From: Candidatus Hikarchaeia archaeon HikBin5
Lineage (GTDB): Archaea; Halobacteriota; Halobacteria; Halobacteriales; Hikarchaeaceae
Length of the DNA: 45,375 bases
Assembly (NCBI GenBank): GCA_009889625.1
Contig: WTZU01000009.1
Span: forward strand, 1-45,375
Reading direction: 5' to 3'
Under the pieces are notes generated by a model. The model ran no database searches. It worked only from the letters and a program-made list of their open reading frames with translations, and was not told where the DNA came from. Positions within the stretch are counted from its first letter, which is position 1. Every line of letters begins with the position of its first letter. The position numbers and the translations under genes are program-made. Below, piece after piece: positions 9,644 to 17,614 of the stretch.

Positions 9644-9685
9644 GTAAAAGAAAAATTATTTTGGAGAAATGGGAGTTCCAATTTT

Positions 9686-10333
9686 TTAAGAAGAAGGGGG
9701 CTTGCCTGGGAAATTAACATACCTATCTAATTTAGAATGGGCATTTTCCAATACATTTGATCCATGGAACAGTAATGCTGCATTGAAATCGTATTGGAGT
9801 ATTTTTTCTAGAGTCTCTTCTGCTTGGTTTAAGTCAACTGTATGGACGGCAGGAGGTAAATGGAATTCCCCCGCGGGGAGGCCGCGTTGATCCGCCCCAG
9901 AAATTGCATCTCCAGGTATGATTATTTTTGCCTTTTCATCGATTAATCCGTAATTATCATTTTTATGCCCAGGCAAATATATTGTTTTAAATCTACCAAT
10001 TTGTTCACCCTCTTGGTAGCGGTGATCGGGTTTATGTTTAGAAGGGAAATTAGATTCGGCAGGCGCCCAGGTCTCTACATTATAAGTGTCAACTAAAGTA
10101 TCAAAAGCACCTACATGGTCGCCGTCACCATGTGTAATTATCAACCTACCGGGAGTGAGTCCGGTTTCTTCAATACCTTTAAGTAAAGCATCGGTTGTAT
10201 CCCCACGGGCGCAATCAATTAAAGTGGGGACATCGTCGTCGAATAGGTATGCTCGATATCTGTTATTTCCTTCAGCCACTAGACAGGTGATATCATAAAC
10301 ACCTGGGAAAATTTCTTCAATGGTCATATACAT
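9686..10333 (-). CDS. metallo-beta-lactamase-fold hydrolase
   Basis: An MBL-fold protein of about 215 residues. The metal site motif is THGDGDHVGAFD, a variant of THxHxDHxG in which the second histidine is Asp; Asp/His ligands later in the chain include LPGHKND and PGDAISG. The family includes glyoxalase II-like thioesterases, lactonases and persulfide dioxygenases, and the substrate cannot be chosen here. A TTG at 10348 would add five residues, but ATG 10333 (MYMTIEEIFPG) or ATG 10327 is a better N-terminus. It is divergent from the cupin gene. Confidence 0.85.
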   Translation of the reverse strand: MYMTIEEIFPGVYDITCLVAEGNNRYRAYLFDDDVPTLIDCARGDTTDALLKGIEETGLTPGRLIITHGDGDHVGAFDTLVDTYNVETWAPAESNFPSKHKPDHRYQEGEQIGRFKTIYLPGHKNDNYGLIDEKAKIIIPGDAISGADQRGLPAGEFHLPPAVHTVDLNQAEETLEKILQYDFNAALLFHGSNVLENAHSKLDRYVNFPGKPPSS

Positions 10334-10421
10334 TAAGTTTTGTGCCAAGAGTAATGATAGTTATCTTTTGGTCAATCCTGAAAGAAGTTTATTTTAAGTG
10401 AGTGGGAAAGCATTGTGAAAT

Positions 10422-10790
10422 ATGGGAGATTATAAAATATCATCAATTGAAGAGCAGAATAGGACGAAATCTAAGTTCACAGAGGCATTTACTGTGGGAT
10501 TAACTGATGAATTGGAATTAAAAAGTATGAGAGGTAAATTTTGGTTTGTTCCTCCTGGTGAAGAGATAGTGGCGCATAAACATAAGGTCCAAGAGGAAAT
10601 ATATTATCAAATAAGAGGCCCAGGTAAAATGTTGTTTGGAGAAAATAAAGAAGAAATTGTTGAAATTCCAGAAGGGTCCATAGTTAGCGTCCCCCCTGAA
10701 ACTTGGAGACAAGTGATAAACGATACAAGTAAAGAGCATATTTGGCTCATAGTAGGGGCACCTCCGGTAGAAAAGGATGGAGTTCATTAG
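10422..10790 (+). CDS. small cupin-domain protein
   Basis: A 122-residue single-domain cupin. The first cupin motif is visible as the HKHKVQEEIYYQIRGPG region with two His and a Glu, and the second as IPEGSIVSVPPETWRQVIND, where the usual second-motif His is replaced (ETWRQ). One metal ligand may therefore be absent or different. Such stand-alone cupins act as isomerases, dioxygenases or ligand sensors; no function can be assigned. ATG 10422 has an AT-rich TATA-like stretch (TTTATTTTAAG) about 25-34 nt upstream. It converges on the oap operon. Confidence 0.85.
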   Translation: MGDYKISSIEEQNRTKSKFTEAFTVGLTDELELKSMRGKFWFVPPGEEIVAHKHKVQEEIYYQIRGPGKMLFGENKEEIVEIPEGSIVSVPPETWRQVINDTSKEHIWLIVGAPPVEKDGVH

Positions 10791-10811
10791 TTAAATAAAA
10801 TGGTCAGAGAA

Positions 10812-11210
10812 TTAGAGATACCCAGGGACTTGGATAACATAATGTCCATCTTCTTGGATTGCTATAATACATTCGTCCCGATTGTATAATTCCATTAAAT
10901 TGAGTTCATATTGCCCAGGTTCAAGAATTTTAATACTTTCAAATTGGGTACTGAGTTCTGTTTGGAGTTTCTCTATGTATTCGGGGTCGGGTGGATTTGG
11001 TGGGGTATATTGATAGTTTAAATTTAAATTTTTTGGTGGAGTTGAATCTTCTATTGGTGCTTCGATAATGGGAGAATTGATAAATAATTCAGGATTGGAA
11101 TTGGCAGGAATGAATTGGAATTTTTTACCCCCACACTCAGTGCATCCAGCAAGCATTTTTTTAGAACCATCTGAAAAAAGCTCGCCGCAACTAGTACATT
11201 GATGGGGCAT
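10812..11210 (-). CDS. oapC: zinc-ribbon protein, OapC-like
   Basis: A 132-residue protein with an N-terminal zinc ribbon, cysteines at 5, 8, 23 and 26 (CTSC and CTEC), then a proline-rich linker (about 60-80) and a C-terminal segment including ELNLMELYNRDECIIAIQEDG. It is the last gene of a three-gene operon, its ATG overlapping the stop of the upstream gene. In haloarchaea the genes beside orc1 and the main origin were named origin-associated proteins A, B and C, and C is a zinc-ribbon protein; position and architecture match. It appears short for an OapC as I remember that family. Function unknown. Confidence 0.8.
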   Translation of the reverse strand: MPHQCTSCGELFSDGSKKMLAGCTECGGKKFQFIPANSNPELFINSPIIEAPIEDSTPPKNLNLNYQYTPPNPPDPEYIEKLQTELSTQFESIKILEPGQYELNLMELYNRDECIIAIQEDGHYVIQVPGYL

Positions 11211-11599
11211 TAGTTAGGAGATATGAAAGTTGTCATCAACTTATCATCTTTATGTAATGTTTCAATTCGGTTTGCAGGTCCGATAACAGTTAATTTAGAT
11301 GGAAGTTTACGCCCCATTAATTTATTAATAAAAGTGGAACCACCAACTGTAGATTGAAGGTGTGTTTCAATTTCAATTCCTGTGAATCCATCTGGATGAA
11401 TTTCAGACATGGTTATTTCAATAAGTTTTGATTCTTCATCGGGTGAAAGGCCCGTTTCGAGAATAACAATTTTATCATTCCTAACTCCATCTAAAATCAT
11501 TCTAATTTTTTCCATTGTTGTTAGTTCTGCCATTTTTTGGCTACTAATTAGATCGATTTGTATTCCATTTTTTTGTTTTAATTTTTGCATTTTAATCAC
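11210..11599 (-). CDS. oapB: DUF2073 family protein, OapB-like
   Basis: A 129-residue protein matching the DUF2073 family in my recollection of its C-terminal motif, here LTVIGPANRIETLHKDD. The chosen start is GTG 11599, overlapping the upstream stop as GTGA, a typical translational-coupling junction; ATG 11590 (MQKLKQK) is the alternative. It is the middle gene of oapA-oapB-oapC. In haloarchaea OapB is a conserved origin neighbour; a direct replication role has not been settled to my knowledge. No enzyme motif is visible. Confidence 0.85.
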   Translation of the reverse strand: MIKMQKLKQKNGIQIDLISSQKMAELTTMEKIRMILDGVRNDKIVILETGLSPDEESKLIEITMSEIHPDGFTGIEIETHLQSTVGGSTFINKLMGRKLPSKLTVIGPANRIETLHKDDKLMTTFISPN

Positions 11600-12240
11600 C
11601 CGAAATAATCCGCTATTTTATCATATACTTCATCCATATTTTCCCCTTCAAGGGCAGATAGTGGGACGGTTTTGTGTTGAGGGAATGATTCTTTTATCAA
11701 AGTTGGATTTGATTTTTTCAAATCAATTTTATTAGCAAAGATTAGAACAGGGAGCTTCCTACTTTCTATAATACCAATCAACATTGTGTTCACTTGGGTG
11801 AATGGATCTTGTGTAGAATCCAATACATAAATAACCCCATCAATGTCTTCACGTAGCCAATGCATTGCTTCCGCAACGCCCTCGGTCGCTTCCCTTGATC
11901 GGCGTATTGCGTCTTTTTTAGACATTCCAAAATCTAAGAATTCACGATAATCAATTTTTGTAGTCACACCAGGTGTATCTACAATGTCAATAGTAACTAC
12001 TTTGCCATTACGTTCGATCTCTATATTTTCTTTTCTTCGTGCCCTACGTGTTTCGTGGGGTATTTTACTCTCGGCCCCAACGATATCACCAGTCCAGTCA
12101 CGTACTATACGATTTGCAAGTGTAGTTTTTCCTGCATTTGGGGGGCCATATATTCCAATACGCTTTGGTTTAGACCCAGAAAAAAGTTTATCTGTCACTC
12201 GCGAAATGCTATTTCTAAGTTGTTTTAGTAAACCCATCAT
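11596..12240 (-). CDS. oapA: Era-like GTPase, OapA-like
   Basis: A 214-residue small GTPase with G1 GPPNAGKT (32-39), G3 DTPG (~92), G4 NKID (~170) and a G5-like SAL. G1 is the Era/Obg-like form. No KH or other RNA-binding domain follows, so it is a bare G domain with a ~25-residue basic N-terminal tail. It is first in the operon oapA-oapB-oapC and divergently faces orc1 across the replication origin, the conserved haloarchaeal arrangement. Its role may be in sensing or membrane/ribosome processes coupled to growth; this is unproven. Two consecutive ATGs (12240 and 12237) are possible starts. Confidence 0.88.
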   Translation of the reverse strand: MMGLLKQLRNSISRVTDKLFSGSKPKRIGIYGPPNAGKTTLANRIVRDWTGDIVGAESKIPHETRRARRKENIEIERNGKVVTIDIVDTPGVTTKIDYREFLDFGMSKKDAIRRSREATEGVAEAMHWLREDIDGVIYVLDSTQDPFTQVNTMLIGIIESRKLPVLIFANKIDLKKSNPTLIKESFPQHKTVPLSALEGENMDEVYDKIADYFG

Positions 12241-12261
12241 TTACATTGCCTCACAGATGAA

Positions 12262-12282
12262 ACCAAATTTATCATATTTGGT
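12262..12282. repeat. perfect inverted repeat in the oapA upstream region
   Basis: ACCAAAT and ATTTGGT form 7-bp arms around a 7-nt AT-rich loop, 22-42 bp upstream of the oapA start. An AT-rich TATA-like stretch sits just beyond it (about 12290-12300). The dyad could be an operator overlapping the transcription start, or an accidental palindrome in AT-rich DNA. Confidence 0.4.
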
Positions 12283-12370
12283 ATCTTCTCATCTATATCT
12301 TAAATCCTCGGTCCAATCACTTAAACTTATGTCAGACGTTTGTCAGCCATTTAATTAGATGTTTATAGTT

Positions 12371-12392
12371 ACCCCTTTATTTCCAGTGGAAT
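12371..12392 (-). promoter_or_regulatory. origin recognition box 1 (left, reversed)
   Basis: Read on the minus strand it is ATTCCACTGGAAATAAAGGG followed by GT: the dyad TTCCACTGGAA followed by the asymmetric G-string that gives Orc1/Cdc6 its orientation. It points away from orc1 and is inverted relative to box 2, with about 194 bp between dyad centres. Confidence 0.8.
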
Positions 12393-12469
12393 CTCATTTT
12401 TAAAAATTTTCACGTGAAGAAAAAATATTTTTGTTTTATTTCTCATTTTTTATGATAAATTTAAATATT

Positions 12470-12495
12470 AATTTCACGTTTTTATTTGTGAAATT
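12470..12495. repeat. inverted repeat inside the AT-rich origin core
   Basis: AATTTCAC and GTGAAATT make perfect 8-bp arms separated by 10 nt. TTCACG also occurs at 12409-12418 as a perfect palindrome (TTCACGTGAA), so the same half-site is repeated within the core. It could be a protein-binding element of the unwinding region. Confidence 0.45.
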
Positions 12496-12573
12496 TTTAT
12501 CTTATATAGACGTTGAAGATTATAAATATTTCTTTAAAAAAAACTAATAAATAAATAATTTTTAGTATACAAA

Positions 12574-12601
12574 ATTCCACTGGAAACTAAGGGGGGTGGG
12601 G
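12574..12601 (+). promoter_or_regulatory. origin recognition box 2 (right, long G-string)
   Basis: The plus strand reads ATTCCACTGGAAACTAAG and continues with GGGGGTGGGG. The dyad matches box 1 and the extended G-string makes this the strongest Orc1-binding candidate. It is oriented toward orc1. Confidence 0.82.
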
Positions 12602-12607
12602 TAACAT

Positions 12608-12618
12608 TTCCACTGGAA
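12608..12618. promoter_or_regulatory. origin recognition box core without G-string
   Basis: TTCCACTGGAA repeats the dyad 33 bp from the centre of box 2, but neither side carries a G-string of its own. It resembles a mini-ORB. It could extend Orc1 binding from box 2. Confidence 0.6.
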
Positions 12619-12796
12619 TTTTTTTAAACTTTGTTTTTAAAAAATATTTACGTCTATTATATGTATTATTTTTGTAAATTTTTGTTGTATTTTTATATTT
12701 TTATATTTATATTAATTGAAAATTTAAAGAAACCTTTATTTCAATTGGAGATTTACGAAGACATTACCTATAATTTATAACAAACGAGGCAAAAAT

Positions 12797-14245
12797 ATGG
12801 AAGACATCTCTAAAAATAACATCCAATCCATTTCAAACACATCTACTAATCTTTCTCATCATAATAGTTTGTTCGAAAGTTTACTCAATGTAGAGCCAAT
12901 TTTTAATAACAAAGAACTTTTACGACACTCATTTACTCCCGAGACATTACCACATCGGGATTCTCAAATTAAAACTTTAGCTAGTATTTTAGTGGCCGCC
13001 CTACGTGGAGATACTCCTTCTAATATTCTTATCTATGGAAAAACAGGAACTGGTAAAACAGCAAGTGTTAGATATGTTAGCCGCGAACTAGAACAAACTT
13101 CTACACAATATGAAATTCCATGTGATGTTAAATTTATCAATTGTGAAGTGGTTGATACCAAATACAGAATTTTAGCAGAATTGGCCAATACATTTATAGA
13201 AAAAAATATAGATTATATCTTGGAAAAAATTTCTCTACTTGAAGCTTCACAAAATAACCAAACATTAGAATCTAATTCACAACATAATTTTTTAACCAAC
13301 CCAGTACCCACTCACGTGGATGAAATCTCTAAATTAAAAAAAGATCTAAATTCCTTCACAAAAGTACCTATGACTGGGTGGCCCACCGACACGGTGTATA
13401 CCACCCTCCTCCGTGCAATTGATTACCGGGAACGTGTTGTTGTTATCATTTTAGATGAGATAGACAAACTTGTAGAGAAAAGTGGAGATGATATCCTTTA
13501 TAATTTATCTCGTATGAATTCTGATCTGGATCAATCACGAGTTTCTATTAAAGGAATCTCAAATGATTTAACTTTCACTGATTATCTCGACCCCCGTGTA
13601 AAATCTTCATTGGGTGAAGAAGAGATCATTTTTCCTCCTTATAATGCCAACCAATTAAATGATATCCTACATAATAGAGCAACAACTGCATTCAAAAAAG
13701 GTGTATTGGAAGATGGTGTGATTAGAATGTGCTCTGCCTTCGCCGCACAGGAACATGGGGACGCTAGACGTGCGTTGGATTTATTACGCACAGCGGGAGA
13801 ATTGGCAGAGCGAGAAGGGGGAAGTCAAGTAACCACTAACCATGTCGAATCAGCGCAAGAAAAAATAGAACTAGATCGTGTTATTGAAGTTATACGAACC
13901 CTCCCCGATCAATCAAAATTTATATTATTTACAATATTAATTTTAGTTAAAAAGAACGTCCCTTACATAACCACTGGTGAGGTGTATAATCTCTACCGCC
14001 AATATTGTAAAGAACGAAATTCTGATGTACTTACTCACCGTCGAGTCACCGATCTAATTTCAGAACTAGATATGTTGGGAATTATAAATGCTATTGTGGT
14101 AAGTAAAGGTAGATATGGTCGGACAAAACAAATCAGTCTATCTGTACCTCAAATTAATATTGAGAAAGAATTATTATCAAACCAACATTTATTTGGGGGA
14201 TTGGAGGACACTTCTATTATTTTCCAAAGTAATCTCACAAATTAA
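12797..14245 (+). CDS. orc1: replication initiator Orc1/Cdc6
   Basis: A 482-residue AAA+ initiator. Walker A YGKTGTGKTASVR is at ~80-92, Walker B VVIILDEIDK at ~214-223, sensor-2 region EHGDARRALDLLRTAGELAE at ~318-337, and a C-terminal winged helix (~390-460) with TGEVYNLYRQYC and RRVTDLISELDMLG. It would bind the adjacent boxes and load MCM. The ATG at 12797 has a GAGG sequence about 10 nt upstream. An insert rich in Asn and Gln between Walker A and B (~147-175) lengthens the protein relative to ~410-residue relatives. The stop overlaps the end of the convergent signal peptidase gene by 4 nt. Confidence 0.96.
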   Translation: MEDISKNNIQSISNTSTNLSHHNSLFESLLNVEPIFNNKELLRHSFTPETLPHRDSQIKTLASILVAALRGDTPSNILIYGKTGTGKTASVRYVSRELEQTSTQYEIPCDVKFINCEVVDTKYRILAELANTFIEKNIDYILEKISLLEASQNNQTLESNSQHNFLTNPVPTHVDEISKLKKDLNSFTKVPMTGWPTDTVYTTLLRAIDYRERVVVIILDEIDKLVEKSGDDILYNLSRMNSDLDQSRVSIKGISNDLTFTDYLDPRVKSSLGEEEIIFPPYNANQLNDILHNRATTAFKKGVLEDGVIRMCSAFAAQEHGDARRALDLLRTAGELAEREGGSQVTTNHVESAQEKIELDRVIEVIRTLPDQSKFILFTILILVKKNVPYITTGEVYNLYRQYCKERNSDVLTHRRVTDLISELDMLGIINAIVVSKGRYGRTKQISLSVPQINIEKELLSNQHLFGGLEDTSIIFQSNLTN

Positions 14246-14847
14246 ATAATTAAATTAATCACTTCATTAACTATTAATTTAATATACCCCATCCAAGGTA
14301 TCCTTATTTCTGCAGTTCCTTTAACCCAAGAAGGTCTGACTGGCCCACTAATCCCATCTGCCTGGTCATAATTTCCATTATTATCCCCCTTTGTGATATA
14401 ACCTGCATGCGGTGATGGGCAGTTGGGCATCATATCACAATTTTTACCAACAACCCATTTTGGGTTTCCTCTATCATACCAATCTTCTCCCTCATCCACC
14501 CAAAATTCAACCCTATGTATAACTGGTAAGTCAGCGCTGCCCTCTGCATTAAATACAATCACATCACCCCTCTCCCCAAACTTATAATAATTTTCCCCCT
14601 CTCTTCTCGTTTTAACATCTTCTATTTTTCCTTCACCCACTTGAACTGCCATGAGAAATACTAAATCGCCCTCTTGTAAATTAGGTTCCATACTCCCACT
14701 CTCAATAGCAACCAATGGTGGCCAAACACCACTAATTCCAAATAATAATCCTCCTATTAATATAACAACAAACAAATCTTTCAATACAACTCTCCCTGCC
14801 CCTCCCTTCACAAATAATTTTATTATTTTATCAACCCATTTATTCAT
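14242..14847 (-). CDS. signal peptidase I, archaeal/ER type (S26B)
   Basis: A 201-residue membrane protease that removes signal peptides outside the cytoplasmic membrane. A transmembrane segment at ~22-42 precedes the nucleophile serine 52 in ESGSMEP. The general base is histidine 111 in PVIHRVEF, the archaeal/eukaryotic Ser-His arrangement rather than bacterial Ser-Lys. A conserved KGDNNGNYD motif follows, and a hydrophobic C-terminal end (IPWMGYIKLIVNEVINLII) forms a second anchor. The gene lies between orc1 and the PolD small subunit, as I recall for haloarchaea. A TATA-like AGTATAAT is 19-26 nt upstream of the ATG, suggesting a short or absent leader. Confidence 0.92.
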   Translation of the reverse strand: MNKWVDKIIKLFVKGGAGRVVLKDLFVVILIGGLLFGISGVWPPLVAIESGSMEPNLQEGDLVFLMAVQVGEGKIEDVKTRREGENYYKFGERGDVIVFNAEGSADLPVIHRVEFWVDEGEDWYDRGNPKWVVGKNCDMMPNCPSPHAGYITKGDNNGNYDQADGISGPVRPSWVKGTAEIRIPWMGYIKLIVNEVINLII

Positions 14848-14865
14848 TTTTAATCTTTACGTTAC

Positions 14866-14873
14866 ATTATACT
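14866..14873 (-). promoter_or_regulatory. putative TATA box of the signal peptidase gene
   Basis: AGTATAAT on the minus strand lies 19-26 nt before the ATG at 14847. Spacing fits a leaderless or near-leaderless transcript. Pattern-based only. Confidence 0.4.
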
Positions 14874-14911
14874 TTCAACCGACCCTACATCAACCTTTCC
14901 GGGCCGTTATG

Positions 14912-14919
14912 TTTTTATT
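14912..14919 (+). promoter_or_regulatory. putative TATA box of the PolD small-subunit gene
   Basis: TTTTTATT lies 25-32 nt before the GTG start at 14944, followed by a C-rich stretch. Spacing fits leaderless transcription. Pattern-based only. Confidence 0.35.
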
Positions 14920-14943
14920 TCCCCCCCCGTTCTCTCCTTCCAC

Positions 14944-16341
14944 GTGCCACCAAAAAATCTCTCTAAAATCATCCATGAACTAATAAAACATGGATACAAT
15001 GCCGAACTTGATGTGGTACAATTCATCAATAATACTCCCAATCCTCTTTCTACAATCCAATTCTTAATTGAAAATGCCCCCGATGGGGTCCTCACTTTCA
15101 ATATGTCCCATATATCTAGTCTCTACCAAAACCCACTCCCAGATCCTTCGATTTTGATAGAAAATGATATGACTGGAAATAGTACTGGATCTGGAACTTA
15201 TAACGACTTTGTTGAAATTTTTCAAGACCGCCTATCTAAACTATCTTCTATTTTATCCAATCGTGTAACTCCTTATCCTTTAAATTCTCTTAAAACTGCA
15301 TCTGGGGATGTAAGGACAATAGGAATGATTTCTGATATCAAAAAAACTACTTCAAACCACATCTTAATAGAACTTGAAGATACTACTGGGGTGTTTTCAA
15401 TATTGGTAAATAATAATAGTGATATTTTCTCTTTAACCGATGAATTACTTTTAGATGAAGTAATCGGTGTTAAAGGAAAACTATCCCCCGATTCCGATCT
15501 ACTCTTCGCCGAATCGATATATTTCCCCGATGTCCCCACCAATTTTAGACCAAAACTTGCCACTAGGTCCGTTCAAGCAGCACTCCTAAGTGACATTCAT
15601 GTGGGGTCTAAACATTTCAGATCCGACCTTTGGTCTGATTTTGCAAAATGGCTTTCAACACCCGAAGCCGAACCCCTTGAATATCTTTTAATCGCGGGCG
15701 ATTTGGTAGAAGGTGTTGGAGTCTATCCTGGGCAAGACACAGACCTTGAAATTATTAATATATATGAACAGTATGAAGCATTCAACGAATGTTTAAAAGA
15801 AATACCTGGGCATATCTCCATCATCATGATCCCTGGAAACCACGACGCGGTTAGGTTGGCAGAGCCGCAACCCGGATTCGATCCTGAAATTAGGAAAATT
15901 TTGTCATCTTCTAAAATTAATTTCACTTCAAACCCCTCCACAGTAACAGTCGAAGGCGTCCCCATCCTCTTGTACCATGGGGTCTCTTTAGACGAAATAA
16001 TAGCAGAGACTCCTTCTCCTCAAGTTAGCTACGAGCAGCCTCATAATGCCATGATACAATTACTCAAAAAAAGACACCTTGCACCTCAATTCGGCTCAAG
16101 AACTAGGATCTCCCCTGAACGCAAAGATTATTTGACCATTGATAAAATTCCCTCCGTGTTTCACTCTGGGCATGTACACAAATTTGGATATGGTAAATAT
16201 CATAATGTATTGGTCATAAATTCTGGCTGCTGGCAATCCCAAACAGATTTTCAAAAACGGGCAAACATAACACCTGATGTTGGATACGCACCAATTTTAG
16301 ATTTAGATACTCTAAACCTCACTATCAGAAAATTTTCATAA
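14944..16341 (+). CDS. polD1: DNA polymerase D small subunit (DP1), 3'-5' exonuclease
   Basis: A 465-residue proofreading subunit of the archaeal replicative polymerase. An N-terminal region (~1-110) is followed by an OB-fold (~120-200) and a calcineurin-like phosphoesterase domain with all metal motifs: LSDIHVG (~216), GDLVEG (~255), PGNHDAV (~297), YHGVS (~342) and GHVHKFG (~408). An active Mre11-like nuclease is therefore expected. The start is GTG 14944 (MPPKNLSK). Its partner, the large subunit, is encoded at 31.2-34.7 kb. It is divergent from signal peptidase and followed after 74 nt by aspartate kinase. Confidence 0.95.
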   Translation: MPPKNLSKIIHELIKHGYNAELDVVQFINNTPNPLSTIQFLIENAPDGVLTFNMSHISSLYQNPLPDPSILIENDMTGNSTGSGTYNDFVEIFQDRLSKLSSILSNRVTPYPLNSLKTASGDVRTIGMISDIKKTTSNHILIELEDTTGVFSILVNNNSDIFSLTDELLLDEVIGVKGKLSPDSDLLFAESIYFPDVPTNFRPKLATRSVQAALLSDIHVGSKHFRSDLWSDFAKWLSTPEAEPLEYLLIAGDLVEGVGVYPGQDTDLEIINIYEQYEAFNECLKEIPGHISIIMIPGNHDAVRLAEPQPGFDPEIRKILSSSKINFTSNPSTVTVEGVPILLYHGVSLDEIIAETPSPQVSYEQPHNAMIQLLKKRHLAPQFGSRTRISPERKDYLTIDKIPSVFHSGHVHKFGYGKYHNVLVINSGCWQSQTDFQKRANITPDVGYAPILDLDTLNLTIRKFS

Positions 16342-16415
16342 TTTTAATTAATATTACCCCTTTCAGGCCCAAGCCGAATGATTCAAGTCCCTCGAACTTC
16401 CCTGATGGTTGTATA

Positions 16416-17603
16416 GTGCGTGTAGTTGTAAAATTTGGAGGAACCAGCGTTGGAACTGGCGATCGAATTGAACGGGCAGCTGGTTCTATAGCAAAATTAG
16501 TTGAAGATGGTCATGAAGCAATTGTAGTCGTAAGTGCAATGGGATCTACCACTGATGATCTATTCAACCAGATTACATTTGAAGTGACTCCTTCCGACCA
16601 AGCAGAAATAGTCAGTATGGGCGAGCGTACTTCTGTAAGAATGTTAAAAGCTGCATTGACTTCTTATGGTATCAATTCTATTTTTTTAGAACCACAACGC
16701 CCCCAATGGCCAATTATCCTTGATGAAGATGGAATAGTGTCTGTTGAAGAAACTACATCTAGATCTTCTAAATTACAAAAAATTCTTTCTGACACAGTCC
16801 CTGTGGTAACTGGATTCTTAGCCGAAGACATTGATGGTAATGTGACCACTCTCGGACGTGGAGGAAGTGACACCACCGCAGTAATGCTAGGCCATTACCT
16901 ACAAGCGGATGAGGTTGTCATTGTAACAGATGTTTCTGGTGTTATGACAGGTGATCCAAACGCCGTCGAAGGTGCAATGAATGTTGGAAAGATTAGTGTG
17001 GATGAATTACGTAGCCTGTCTTTTCGAGGGGCTGAAGTAATAGCACCTTCTGCACTTTCTTATAAAACTGATAAATTTGGCCTCCGTGTTCTCCATTACC
17101 AAAATGATGGTCTCCTCACTGGAGGAACCGACGTCACTGGAAAATTCCAAAATTTAATTGACATGAGAGAACGGGCAGTAACCGGCGTCACTGTGGCAGG
17201 AAGGGCTGTTAGAAATACCCCCCATATCTTAAAAGATTTATCTGTCATTTTGGGAAATTCAAATGTTAATATCCAAGCCGTCTCAAGTGGGCTCGATAGT
17301 ATCACTTTTTATGTTGACAATTCAGACGGAAAAAATGTTGAATCCATTCTACACACAGCGGTAATTGATATCCCTGCCCTTTCTAGTGTAACTGCTGAAT
17401 CTCCCATCGCAGTGATTCGAATTTCCGGGGGTGTGGTAACCGATCAAACTAGTGTTTTGATGGATCTTTTAGTTAGCCTATCTGAGAACAAAATCCAACT
17501 TAATGATTTAATTACAAGTGCAACTTCTATAGGTGTTTTTGTTAACTGGAATCAACGCAAAGAAGCCCTCACTGTGGTGCAAAAATTATTCGAAAGTAAC
17601 TAG
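16416..17603 (+). CDS. aspartate kinase
   Basis: A 395-residue amino-acid kinase that phosphorylates aspartate, the first step toward lysine, threonine, methionine and isoleucine. The N-terminal signature KFGGTSVG (~6-13) and the nucleotide motif TTLGRGGSDTTAVMLG (~144) are intact. The last ~130 residues hold two ACT-type regulatory segments (around SVILGNSNVNIQAVSSG and VLMDLLVSLSENKIQL), so feedback control by an amino acid is likely. The start is GTG 16416; the only nearby upstream ATG runs into a stop. No homoserine dehydrogenase is fused or adjacent. Confidence 0.93.
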   Translation: MRVVVKFGGTSVGTGDRIERAAGSIAKLVEDGHEAIVVVSAMGSTTDDLFNQITFEVTPSDQAEIVSMGERTSVRMLKAALTSYGINSIFLEPQRPQWPIILDEDGIVSVEETTSRSSKLQKILSDTVPVVTGFLAEDIDGNVTTLGRGGSDTTAVMLGHYLQADEVVIVTDVSGVMTGDPNAVEGAMNVGKISVDELRSLSFRGAEVIAPSALSYKTDKFGLRVLHYQNDGLLTGGTDVTGKFQNLIDMRERAVTGVTVAGRAVRNTPHILKDLSVILGNSNVNIQAVSSGLDSITFYVDNSDGKNVESILHTAVIDIPALSSVTAESPIAVIRISGGVVTDQTSVLMDLLVSLSENKIQLNDLITSATSIGVFVNWNQRKEALTVVQKLFESN

Positions 17604-17614
17604 CTATTTTACCT

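Larger units (their letters stand above)
12357..12780. other. replication origin (oriC1-type) between oapA and orc1
   Basis: The 556 bp between oapA and orc1 hold no gene. They contain two full origin-recognition boxes in inverted orientation (12371-12392 and 12574-12601), a third core-only box (12608-12618), and a very AT-rich stretch between and to the right of them that would serve as the duplex unwinding element. Further dyads lie at 12409-12418 (TTCACGTGAA) and 12470-12495 (8-bp arms AATTTCAC/GTGAAATT). Position next to orc1 and the oap genes is the same as in haloarchaeal oriC1. The base-composition strand bias also changes near here. Confidence 0.85.
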
